Below are positions 34,649 through 42,767 of a stretch of 64,000 nt of DNA, one piece after another. This stretch comes from Nostoc sp. CHAB 5824 (GTDB taxonomy: Bacteria; Cyanobacteriota; Cyanobacteriia; Cyanobacteriales; Nostocaceae): assembly GCF_020829665.1 (NCBI RefSeq), contig NZ_JAIVFT010000003.1, forward strand, positions 248,001 through 312,000, given 5' to 3'. The translations under genes and the position numbers were made by a program. How positions within the stretch are numbered: position 1 is the first letter of the stretch; each line of letters starts with the position of its first letter. The notes beneath the pieces were generated by a model. It saw only the letters and a list, made by a program, of their open reading frames with translations. It made no database searches and was not told the DNA's origin.

Positions 34649-35689
34649 ATGAACAAGCTATATCAAGTACAACGCCGTAGAGTTTTAAAGCGTATTGTCC
34701 AATATTCAGCACTGGGACTGTTTACTTTATTATCTCCCTTTGCAGGTAGCCTGGTGCAAAGTACCCAAGCGCAGACAAACGCCAAAGTAATTAACTTGGC
34801 GTATCAAAGTTCTGGTGATCTTGTCAAGTCCAAAAAAGCTGTTGAGCCACGTTTCCAAGCATTGGGTGTAACTGTGAATTGGGTTGGGCCATTTGCAGCA
34901 GGGCCGCAATTGATAGATGCACTGAATGCAGGTAAGGTGGATATCGGTAATGTCGGAGAGACACCTCCAATATTTGACCAAGCCGCACGCCCAGGCCTCA
35001 CCCCTGAAGTTGTCTATCTTGCTGGACGCACGCCCAGCAATGGTACAAACCAAGGTATTGTGGTGAAAGCTAATTCTTCCATTAAGAAAGTAGCGGATCT
35101 TAAAGGCAAGAGAATTGCTTTTCAGGTAGGGTCGAATGCACAGTATTTACTAGCAAAAGCCTTGAAAGAGGTAGGGTTAAAAATTAGCGATATTCAAATC
35201 GTTGCTTTGACTCCACCTGAAGCTCGCGATGCCTTTATTCAAGACAAGGCTGACGCCTGGGTGGGTAGCGATCCCCTTTTAGCTGCTGTGGAAAAAACTA
35301 TCCCAATTCGTAATCTGAGAAATGCAGCAAGAATTAATACTCTCGGCGGATTTTATATTGGCAGGCGTCAATTTGTCACCCAAAATCCGCAATTAGTACG
35401 AGTGTTTTTAGAGGAAGCACAGAAGGTAGGAGAACAGGCTGAAAAAAACCCAAGTGATTATGCCAAAATTTTAGTTGATGAACAGAAATTAGATCCATCA
35501 GTTGCACAAAAGGTGGCAAGCCGTCGTACTTATAAATTGAGAAGACTGACACCTGCGATCATTGCCGAACAGCAGCGCGTTGCTGATTTCTATTTTGCAG
35601 AAAAAATCATCTCGCGTAAGATAGATATCAAACAAGGGATTCTTTCTGATCTATTATATAAAGCTATCATCCCTAATAATATCAAGTAA
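34649..35689 (+). CDS. Sulfonate-type substrate-binding protein (tandem copy A)
   Basis: 346 residues. The signal contains RRRVLKRIVQYSALGLFTLLSPFAG, a possible Tat signal, with a cleavage region QSTQAQT and no lipobox. Mature motifs are NLAYQSSGDLVKSKKAVEPRFQALGVTVNWVGPFAAGPQLIDALNAGKVDIGNVGETPPIF and KGKRIAFQVGSNAQYLLAKALKEVGL. It is very similar to the 35980-37023 gene, so the two arose by a recent tandem duplication whose 3' junction can still be seen (see 35692-35757). Ligand unknown. Confidence 0.92.
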   Translation: MNKLYQVQRRRVLKRIVQYSALGLFTLLSPFAGSLVQSTQAQTNAKVINLAYQSSGDLVKSKKAVEPRFQALGVTVNWVGPFAAGPQLIDALNAGKVDIGNVGETPPIFDQAARPGLTPEVVYLAGRTPSNGTNQGIVVKANSSIKKVADLKGKRIAFQVGSNAQYLLAKALKEVGLKISDIQIVALTPPEARDAFIQDKADAWVGSDPLLAAVEKTIPIRNLRNAARINTLGGFYIGRRQFVTQNPQLVRVFLEEAQKVGEQAEKNPSDYAKILVDEQKLDPSVAQKVASRRTYKLRRLTPAIIAEQQRVADFYFAEKIISRKIDIKQGILSDLLYKAIIPNNIK

Positions 35690-35691
35690 CA

Positions 35692-35757
35692 GTAAACAGG
35701 TAGAGGCAGGTTTATTCAGCTATTAACTCGGCTGGCTCTATTGGTTTGGCAAGATGG
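35692..35757 (-). pseudogene. Leftover 3' end of the histidine kinase gene after the duplicated binding-protein gene
   Basis: About 66 bp matches the sequence 37026-37110, which contains the 3' end of the large histidine kinase gene. The matching pieces are aggtttattcagctattaa, then tcggctggctctattggtttggc against tcggctggctctactggtttggc. A ~22-bp deletion lies between the two matching pieces. It lies in the same relative position behind copy A as the real kinase end does behind copy B. It is evidence that the duplicated unit ran from the binding-protein gene into the kinase gene. Confidence 0.75.
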
Positions 35758-35979
35758 TTATGAAATTATCATGAAAGCAGCTAGTACATTGTAGCGAAAG
35801 TTTGCCTAACTTTAACAACGGGCTTAATAAGTTGCTCAACGAACTTGTTAAGCCTATTGTCTGGTTAATTGAGATGGACGGTAGGTGGATTAGCAAAAAC
35901 CGAGGAAGGAACAAGCGATCGCAAACCTCTTTACAGATGTGATTTGGTACTAACAATTAGTTATAACTAAAATATTCCA

Positions 35980-37023
35980 GTGATGAAAATACCATTTATT
36001 CCACAACGCCGCACAATTTTAAAACGCATTGTCCAATTTTCTGTATTGGGATTGTTTATATCAACTCCCTTAATAGGTAGCTTAGTAAATAACGCTCAAG
36101 CACAAAAAAAAGCTGGTTTTACTGCTAAAGTGATCAACTTGGCATATCAAACTTCTGGAGATATTGTCAAAGTCAAAAAAGTTGTTGAGCCACGTTTCAA
36201 AGCATTGGGTGTGACTGTAAATTGGGTTGGGCCATTCCCCGCCGGGCCGCAACTAATAGAAGCGATGAATGCAGGTAAGGTGGATATCGGCAATGTGGGA
36301 GAGACACCGCCAATATTTTCCCAAGCCGCAGGTATCACAGAAGTTATCTATATTGCTGGACGCACACCCAGCAAAGGTGCAAACCAAGGTATTATAGTCA
36401 GAGCTAATTCTCGAATTAAGAAGATAGCGGATCTTAAAGGTAAGAAAATTGCTTTTCAGAGGGGATCGAATGCACACTATTTATTAGCAAAAGCCTTGCA
36501 AGAGGTGGGGTTAAAAATTAAGGATGTTAAAATTGTTGGTTTGACTCCATCTGAAGCCCGTGACGCTTTTATTCAAGACAAAGTTGAAGTTTGGGTAGGT
36601 AGTGACCCTTTTTTGGCTCTTGTGGAAAAAATTATCCCAATTCGTAATCTGAGAAATGCGGCAAAAATTAATACTCTCGGCGGCTTTTATCTTGGTAGGC
36701 GTAAATTTGTCACCCAAAATCCCGAATTGGTGCGAGTCTTTTTAGAAGAAGCAGACAAGGTAGGAGAATGGGCTGAAAAAAACCCAACTGAAGTTGCCAA
36801 AGCTTTTGCTCCCGAACTGAAATTAGAGGTATCAGTTTTAGAAAAGGTGGCACGCCGACGTACTTTTAGGTTGAGAAAACTAACACCTGCCATTATTGCC
36901 GAACAACAGCGCGTTGCTGACTTTTATTTCCAAGAAAAAATCATTCCCCGTAAAATAGATATTAGAGATGCAATCCTTCCAAATCAACTTGATGTAGCTA
37001 TTACGCCTGTTCGTCTCAAGTAA
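35980..37023 (+). CDS. Sulfonate-type substrate-binding protein (tandem copy B)
   Basis: 347 residues. The start at ATG 35980 is followed at once by ATG for MKIPFIP; either is possible. The signal is QRRTILKRIVQFSVLGLF (twin-arginine-like) with cleavage near NNAQAQ. Mature motifs match copy A almost throughout (VVEPRFKALGVTVNWVGPFPAGPQLIEAMNAGKVDIGNVGETPPIFSQAAG). It ends 21 bp from the 3' end of the convergent histidine kinase gene. It is probably the ancestral position of the duplicated pair. Confidence 0.92.
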   Translation: MMKIPFIPQRRTILKRIVQFSVLGLFISTPLIGSLVNNAQAQKKAGFTAKVINLAYQTSGDIVKVKKVVEPRFKALGVTVNWVGPFPAGPQLIEAMNAGKVDIGNVGETPPIFSQAAGITEVIYIAGRTPSKGANQGIIVRANSRIKKIADLKGKKIAFQRGSNAHYLLAKALQEVGLKIKDVKIVGLTPSEARDAFIQDKVEVWVGSDPFLALVEKIIPIRNLRNAAKINTLGGFYLGRRKFVTQNPELVRVFLEEADKVGEWAEKNPTEVAKAFAPELKLEVSVLEKVARRRTFRLRKLTPAIIAEQQRVADFYFQEKIIPRKIDIRDAILPNQLDVAITPVRLK

Positions 37024-37044
37024 CGTAAACAGCTAGAGACAGGT

Positions 37045-40000
37045 TTATTCAGCTATTAAGTTGGCGATCGCATCTACTAATTCGGCTGGCTCTACTGGTT
37101 TGGCAAGATGCTTGTTAAATCCGGCTGCAAGTACCTGCTTGGCGTTCATTTCTCCAGCATAGGCGGTAAGTGCGATCGCTCGAATTTGTCCTCCTTGCTC
37201 TGGTGACAGCGTTCTCAACTGTCGCATAAACATGCATCCATCCACTTCTGGCATTCCAATGTCGCTTAAAAGTATATCTGGCAGGGATTGGGCTAAAGCG
37301 GCTAGTGCTTCATTTGCTGATGTTACTGCTGTCACATTTGCCCCATACTGCTCTAATAAGAAGGCAATGAATTCTCGCGTATCTACATCATCATCGACTA
37401 CTAAAATGTTGACACCATTCAAATTTGAGGATGTCTCTGAGTCGCTACTGTCCTGTTTAATCTCTAATTGATTTTGGATCAGCGGTAGTCTCACGCTAAA
37501 AGTTGCCCCCTGATCTTCGCCGCCGCTTTCTACCTGGACTGTCCCGCCATGCAGTTCGACTAAGTGACGGACGATCGCTAACCCTAACCCCAGTCCACCA
37601 AACTTTCTGGTGGTGCTGCTGTTCTCTTGGCGAAAATATTCAAACACGTAAGGCAGGAAATTGGGATCGATGCCAATGCCAGTGTCGCTGACTGTGATCT
37701 GAACATAAAATACAGGATTTAGCATGGGACTATTTTCTGCTTCCTGTATCCTGTGCCCTATACCCTTTATGCTTTCCAGTCGAATATCAACCCGTCCTCC
37801 CGTAGGTGTAAACTTAACTGCGTTTGAGAGCAAGTTCCAGACGACTTGCTGCAATCGGCTGGAGTCACCTAAAACTTGCCCTAAATTGGGTTCTAAGCTG
37901 ATGTGCATCTCAATTGACTTTGCTTCTGCCGATAACCGCACTGTTTCCATTGCTGCCGAAATCACAGATGTCAGATCAACCGGGTAGATATTCAGGCTAA
38001 GTTTACCTTGTAAAATCCGGGAGATATCCAGCAAGTCTTCAATCAGTTGAGCCTGTAACCGAGCATTTCGCTCAATAGTCTTCAGCGCTTGAGGGATTGT
38101 TTTTTCATCAAGTTTTTTAGTTTGGAGTAGCTTTGCCCATCCTAAAATTGGGTTAAGTGGCGATCGCAATTCATGAGAAAGGACTGCTAGAAACTCGTCT
38201 TTAATCCGGTTGGCGTTTTCTGCTGCTTCCCGTGCCGTTTGCTCTGCCTCGTATAACCGGGCACGTTCCATCGCTTGAGCGCATTGCTGTGTTAGTGCCA
38301 GGATCAAGGCTTGGTCATCCTGATTAAACTCTTGAATCTCCGCAAAAGCTAGAGACATTCCACCGATAGCTCGTCCCTCAATAATCAATGGAATCGAAAT
38401 CCAAGCTACGTAGTTATACTGAGCAGACTCCTGAGAAAGATGTGAGTAAGGATTAACCTTTGTTGTTGTTGGCTCTTGCCAGATAGACTTTTTGGTTCGT
38501 ACTGCTTCTGCCAGTGGTACGGATGCATGAATAGAAAATCGATGCCATGAATCTACCGCTTCCTGTTGATAACCTACTGCACGGACAATTTCTAGTTCAG
38601 TGCCGCTTTTAGTCAGTAGTGCTACTAAAGCAGAACTAGCTCCCAGAGCTGCCATACCTTGCTCTACAATTACTTCCGCAACCTGTGCCGAAGTGAGAGA
38701 TTCAGAAAGTGCAGCAGTAATGACTTGCAGACGCGCAGTGCGAGATGCTGCCCGTTCAGCCGCTTGTTGAGATTGCTGTGCTTCTGTATAGAGTCGGGCA
38801 TTATCAACGGCTACGGCAGCACGACAAGCCAACTCTTCAGCTAACATTAGGCTTTTGGTGTCGTAGCGACGACCTGAAGAAGATACCAAAATCATCGCTC
38901 CCAGCACTCGGCCTCGAACTATTAGCGGTACACTCATACCAGATGTAGGATTTAGTTCTTGCAAAATTTTTAGATGACTGGTATTGCGGCTTACCGCTTG
39001 CATCTGTTCATCAGAAATAAAATGAGTAATTTGTGATTTGCCTGTCCGTATTACCTCAGCAACACCTTCTCTTCGTGTCAAATCAGGCGGATAATTTTGT
39101 AACTGTTCTACCAATTCTTGTTTCCCTGGATCGGCATGGGCTGTTGCAAGCCGGCGGACTGATTGATTGTCACAAATAATATCAACTAAGCACCAATCAG
39201 CTATTTCAGGCACTGCCAAACGCGCCAAACTGGTTAAGGTTGTCTCGTAGTTTAATGATGCAGCCAAAATCCCACTAGCTTCAGCTAGAAAACGCTGCTC
39301 CTCCTCCACCTGTTTGCGCTCAGTAATATCTCGGGAAGACGCTTGCTTCTCTAAAATTTCTTTGGTTTGGCGATCGCGGATCGCTCGAACAGTTGCTTCC
39401 AACCAGATATAATGTCCGTCTTTGTGACGAGCGCGGTGAGTAATAGTATAAATATCTGGTAAATCGGCATTGACTGGATAATTCCTGGCAATCTCTGCCA
39501 AATCGTCCGGGTGAACTAATTCCTGGCTGGAATGGCCTACTAGTTCCTCTGGTTGATACCCCAGTACTGTGTAGCAAGCTGGTGAAACGTACAGAAGAAT
39601 TCCATCTACTGTGTGGCGTGAAATAATATCAGTTGAATTCTCAGCCAGCAGTCGAAAACATGCTTCACTCTCGTGCAGTTTTGCCTCTGCCTGTTTGCGT
39701 ACATTAATATTACGGAAATAAAGCGATAACCCTGTGGCTGAAGGATAAACGCGAACCGCAAACCATGCATCAAAGGGTGAGTAATAATCTTCAAGCTCAA
39801 GCGGCATTCCTAAAGCAACTGCCCTTTGATAAAGTTGACCAAAGCTAGTATCAGCCAGTTCTGGGAATTCTGACCACAAATTTTTTCCGAGCAGATCCTC
39901 GCAGGAACGCCCCAAAGTTCTGCTTCCTTGATGATTGAGGTAGGTGAAGTTCCATTCACTATCAAAGGCAAGAAAGCCGTCAGTGATACTCTCCAAAATC

Positions 40001-41859
40001 TTGGTAATTTGCTCTTTGGCAGTTTCAGCCTCAACACGAGCCGCTTGCTCTCGTTCAAATAGTTGTTCACGCTCGGCTTCTGCTTGCTTGCGAGCCGTGA
40101 TTTCTTGGCAGATTGCACCCACCCAGGTAATATCACCTGGTAGTTTAATCGGATAGTAATTTACCGACCAGTGCCGCTGCTTTCCAGGCGCGGCGGGTGT
40201 CTCTCCACTGGTCTCTTGGGCAATAGGTTCTCCAGTCTCGATCGCATGGTGTAAAGCTTCCATCACCGCAGAATCTATCCCTGGTAGCACTTGAGCGACA
40301 GTCTTACCGATATGTACCTCTTGGGGAAGACCGTTAATCTCAGCTAAAGCATCATTCAAGCGAACGTATCTCAATTTCTCATCCCATAGACCAATACCTA
40401 CAGGGGCGTTCTTGAAGAGGGTATCAAGCAAAACGTTAGCCTCAACTAAGCGAGTCTGCTCTGTTTTCAGTAGTGCCAGCAGCTGCTCACGTTCTGCCTC
40501 AGCTTGCTTGCGTTCGCTGATATCCACGCACATTCCTACCCATTCCTGGATTTCGCCGATTTCGTCAAGTATAGGCACACCGCGTATAGCCATGTAGCGG
40601 TATTCGCCATCATGCCGCAGAACACGATACTCGGCAACTGCAACGCTGCGTCCAAAAAAGGCCTCTCTCCAAATAGCAGCTACAGATGTCCGGTCATCTG
40701 GGTGCAGTGCCTCAACCCAACCCCATCCTTTGTATTGTTCAAGACTTTGCCCAGTGAACGCCTCCCAAGTCGGAATCTCGTCAACAACGTTGCCCCAAGG
40801 CCCGGCCCTCCAGACGATGGATGCGCTTGCTTCTGCCAGTGAGCGGTAGCGTGCTTCACTATGACGCAGATTTTCTTCTACTTGCTGCTGTTCGCCCAAA
40901 TATTGCCGCAAATCTGTAACCTCTTGAGCTTTTAGATTATCAATTAAATCTTTAACAAGGGGAAAATTTTCTTCCCCAATGGAGACACCTAAGGTTTCAA
41001 AAATCCGGCGATATTTTTCTTCACTTTCTTGCAGTAACGATGAACTTCGCTGCTGCTCGATGAACTGACCAATTTGAGTGGCGATCGCACTCATCGTTTG
41101 AAGTAAATTGGTGTCAGGTTCTGAAATTTGGTCGCTGAAAAATTCGATCGCACCTAAGATTTTATTACCCAGCCGAATCGGAAATCCGATGGCGGCTGCA
41201 AAAAAATTTTCGTTTTGAGCGGGTTCTGAAATCCAAACAGGTTGACCACTTGCCCAAATCTGACCAGGTAACCCTTCACTCAAAGCAATTGTCTGCTGGT
41301 TGAATGGTTCTTTTTCCAAGTCAGATGAATACCAAGTACTCATTCGGTGCAGAACATTAGCTTCATCGTCTACACTCCAGAAAATACCAGCTTGCCATCC
41401 TAAAGTTTCGCACAAGGATTGTAGAATAGCTGGAACCGCATTCACAAGCGTACTCGCCTCAGAGAGAACGTGAGCGATCGCATACTGTGCATTTAGAAGC
41501 TGTTGGCTGCGTTTGCGCTCAGTAATATCTGTAATTAAGATTGATACGCCAGTTTTTGAGGGATAGACGCGGTTTTCCAACCAACGCTGCCATTCTGGAG
41601 CGAAATACTCAAAATTTACTGTAACTTGTTCGGCAACAGCCCGGTGCAGTTCAGTATAGAGTTGGCTATTAACTGTGTCAGGAAACTCCCAAATACTTTT
41701 GCCTAAGAAGTCTTCTTTATTCATCCCAGCTAGTTCAGCTAGCTTGTCATTAACGTAGGTGTAGCGCCATTCACGATCCAATATGACAAAAGCATCGCTG
41801 ATCTTAGCTAAGACCTGTTCAACGTCTTGGGTGATAGTTGCTGGAACTTCCGCAGCCAC
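37045..41859 (-). CDS. Multi-PAS/GAF hybrid histidine kinase with C-terminal receiver
   Basis: 1604 residues, soluble (no clear membrane helix). PAS domains are marked by ITDITERKRS (~115), CVDISERKQAE (~455), CQEITARKQAE (~590), NINVRKQAE (~730) and SRDITERKQVEE (~865). GAF domains lie near 130-270, 880-1035 and 1070-1210. The HisKA H-box EFLAVLSHELRSPLNPILGWAKLL (~1235) is followed by an HATPase domain (NLLSNAVKFTPTGG, DTGIGIDPNFLPYVFEYFRQ, GGLGLGLAIVRHLVELHGG). A receiver domain carries VVDDDVDTREF, the phospho-Asp region LLSDIGMPEVDGC and KP at the end. It looks active. The N-terminal signal is not known. A broken HTH gene lies 12 bp upstream. Confidence 0.93.
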   Translation of the reverse strand: MAAEVPATITQDVEQVLAKISDAFVILDREWRYTYVNDKLAELAGMNKEDFLGKSIWEFPDTVNSQLYTELHRAVAEQVTVNFEYFAPEWQRWLENRVYPSKTGVSILITDITERKRSQQLLNAQYAIAHVLSEASTLVNAVPAILQSLCETLGWQAGIFWSVDDEANVLHRMSTWYSSDLEKEPFNQQTIALSEGLPGQIWASGQPVWISEPAQNENFFAAAIGFPIRLGNKILGAIEFFSDQISEPDTNLLQTMSAIATQIGQFIEQQRSSSLLQESEEKYRRIFETLGVSIGEENFPLVKDLIDNLKAQEVTDLRQYLGEQQQVEENLRHSEARYRSLAEASASIVWRAGPWGNVVDEIPTWEAFTGQSLEQYKGWGWVEALHPDDRTSVAAIWREAFFGRSVAVAEYRVLRHDGEYRYMAIRGVPILDEIGEIQEWVGMCVDISERKQAEAEREQLLALLKTEQTRLVEANVLLDTLFKNAPVGIGLWDEKLRYVRLNDALAEINGLPQEVHIGKTVAQVLPGIDSAVMEALHHAIETGEPIAQETSGETPAAPGKQRHWSVNYYPIKLPGDITWVGAICQEITARKQAEAEREQLFEREQAARVEAETAKEQITKILESITDGFLAFDSEWNFTYLNHQGSRTLGRSCEDLLGKNLWSEFPELADTSFGQLYQRAVALGMPLELEDYYSPFDAWFAVRVYPSATGLSLYFRNINVRKQAEAKLHESEACFRLLAENSTDIISRHTVDGILLYVSPACYTVLGYQPEELVGHSSQELVHPDDLAEIARNYPVNADLPDIYTITHRARHKDGHYIWLEATVRAIRDRQTKEILEKQASSRDITERKQVEEEQRFLAEASGILAASLNYETTLTSLARLAVPEIADWCLVDIICDNQSVRRLATAHADPGKQELVEQLQNYPPDLTRREGVAEVIRTGKSQITHFISDEQMQAVSRNTSHLKILQELNPTSGMSVPLIVRGRVLGAMILVSSSGRRYDTKSLMLAEELACRAAVAVDNARLYTEAQQSQQAAERAASRTARLQVITAALSESLTSAQVAEVIVEQGMAALGASSALVALLTKSGTELEIVRAVGYQQEAVDSWHRFSIHASVPLAEAVRTKKSIWQEPTTTKVNPYSHLSQESAQYNYVAWISIPLIIEGRAIGGMSLAFAEIQEFNQDDQALILALTQQCAQAMERARLYEAEQTAREAAENANRIKDEFLAVLSHELRSPLNPILGWAKLLQTKKLDEKTIPQALKTIERNARLQAQLIEDLLDISRILQGKLSLNIYPVDLTSVISAAMETVRLSAEAKSIEMHISLEPNLGQVLGDSSRLQQVVWNLLSNAVKFTPTGGRVDIRLESIKGIGHRIQEAENSPMLNPVFYVQITVSDTGIGIDPNFLPYVFEYFRQENSSTTRKFGGLGLGLAIVRHLVELHGGTVQVESGGEDQGATFSVRLPLIQNQLEIKQDSSDSETSSNLNGVNILVVDDDVDTREFIAFLLEQYGANVTAVTSANEALAALAQSLPDILLSDIGMPEVDGCMFMRQLRTLSPEQGGQIRAIALTAYAGEMNAKQVLAAGFNKHLAKPVEPAELVDAIANLIAE

Positions 41860-41871
41860 AGTCTCTGCTCC

Positions 41872-42105
41872 TCATTTTTGAAAGTATCTGGCTAAAAGCG
41901 CCTCACCGGGTTCTCCCATTTGGTATACTAGCTTTTCAATTTGTTTCATAGCCAGTGGCGAAGGTCGTGTCCGTCCGTTTTCCCATCGGTTTATAGTGTG
42001 GAACGAAACCCCTAACATCGTTGCCAGTTTAACCTGTGAAAGTTTGAGGCACTACCGAGTCTTACGAACCAACTGTGCAATCCTTGGCTGTTCGATTACA
42101 GGCAT
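41872..42105 (-). pseudogene. XRE-type HTH regulator with internal amber codon
   Basis: 78 codons from ATG 42105 to TGA 41872. MPVIEQPRIAQLVRKTR is followed by TAG at 42052-42054. The frame then continues as CLKLSQVKLATMLGVSFHTINRWENGRTRPSPLAMKQIEKLV, a complete Xre/Cro helix-turn-helix, to a natural end 12 bp before the histidine kinase start. In intact relatives this position is commonly Gln; CAG to TAG is one base change. It is upstream of the kinase on the same strand, so it would have been the first gene of the operon. A shorter internally initiated product (ATG at MLGVSF) would lack half the HTH. Confidence 0.75.
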
Positions 42106-42280
42106 AAGCTAAATATATTTATATTTTTATACTAGATATTGGAATATAGCAGATGCTATAACTCTCACTACATCTATCTAGGGCTAGAGACATTGTAAGT
42201 TGGTGATTATGTACTACATCAACTATTATCCAAACTATTTAAGCTACTAATAGAATTGTTTCAATTGAGGGAATAAAAAT

Positions 42281-42565
42281 ATGAGAGTTTGGCTTGCCTG
42301 CTTTTTTGTGCTATTTGCCTTGGCAGAATTGTTTGATTGGTTGCAAGGATTTAATCTGCCATTACCTATCTATATTTTGGGTGGTGCTTTTTTAGCCGTT
42401 GCTTCTAACTATGATAAAATCTTTGACTCCTATTTTGCTGATTCAACCATCGAAGCATCACTCGAACAACCCCAGTTAGATTCATTAACCCCATCTACTA
42501 ATCCTATTTCTTTCCCAATTGCCAGTCCTGTTGAAGATGCTCACACATCTCAAACGGATGATTAG
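42281..42565 (+). CDS. Small membrane protein of unknown function (94 aa)
   Basis: 94 residues with two hydrophobic segments, ~3-18 (LACFFVLFALAELFDWL) and ~30-45 (IYILGGAFLAVASNY). An acidic Ser/Pro-rich tail follows. ATG 42281 is preceded by a purine-rich stretch (gagggaataaaa). It is common-looking for cyanobacterial conserved hypotheticals. No operon partner is apparent. Function unknown. Confidence 0.7.
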   Translation: MRVWLACFFVLFALAELFDWLQGFNLPLPIYILGGAFLAVASNYDKIFDSYFADSTIEASLEQPQLDSLTPSTNPISFPIASPVEDAHTSQTDD

Positions 42566-42767
42566 CTGCATAGCGCGATTGCTTGTCTGATTCTGTGGTT
42601 GACGCTGCGTCAAAGCTTTCTTTAAAAGTAGGAATACCCAAATCTAATCAGCAAGTAAATTGCTACATTAATAAAGAAGCTCAGGTTAATTAGCTTTTAA
42701 CCTAGAGTCAGAAAATTAACTTCTGCGCCTGCAACATCTACCCAATTCAGGCTACCGCCGCAACGCC

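Noticed and set aside
37045..41859. Phytochrome chromophore domain in the large kinase
   Set aside because: GAF segments lack the Cys-His bilin motif; only PAS/GAF generic features were seen.
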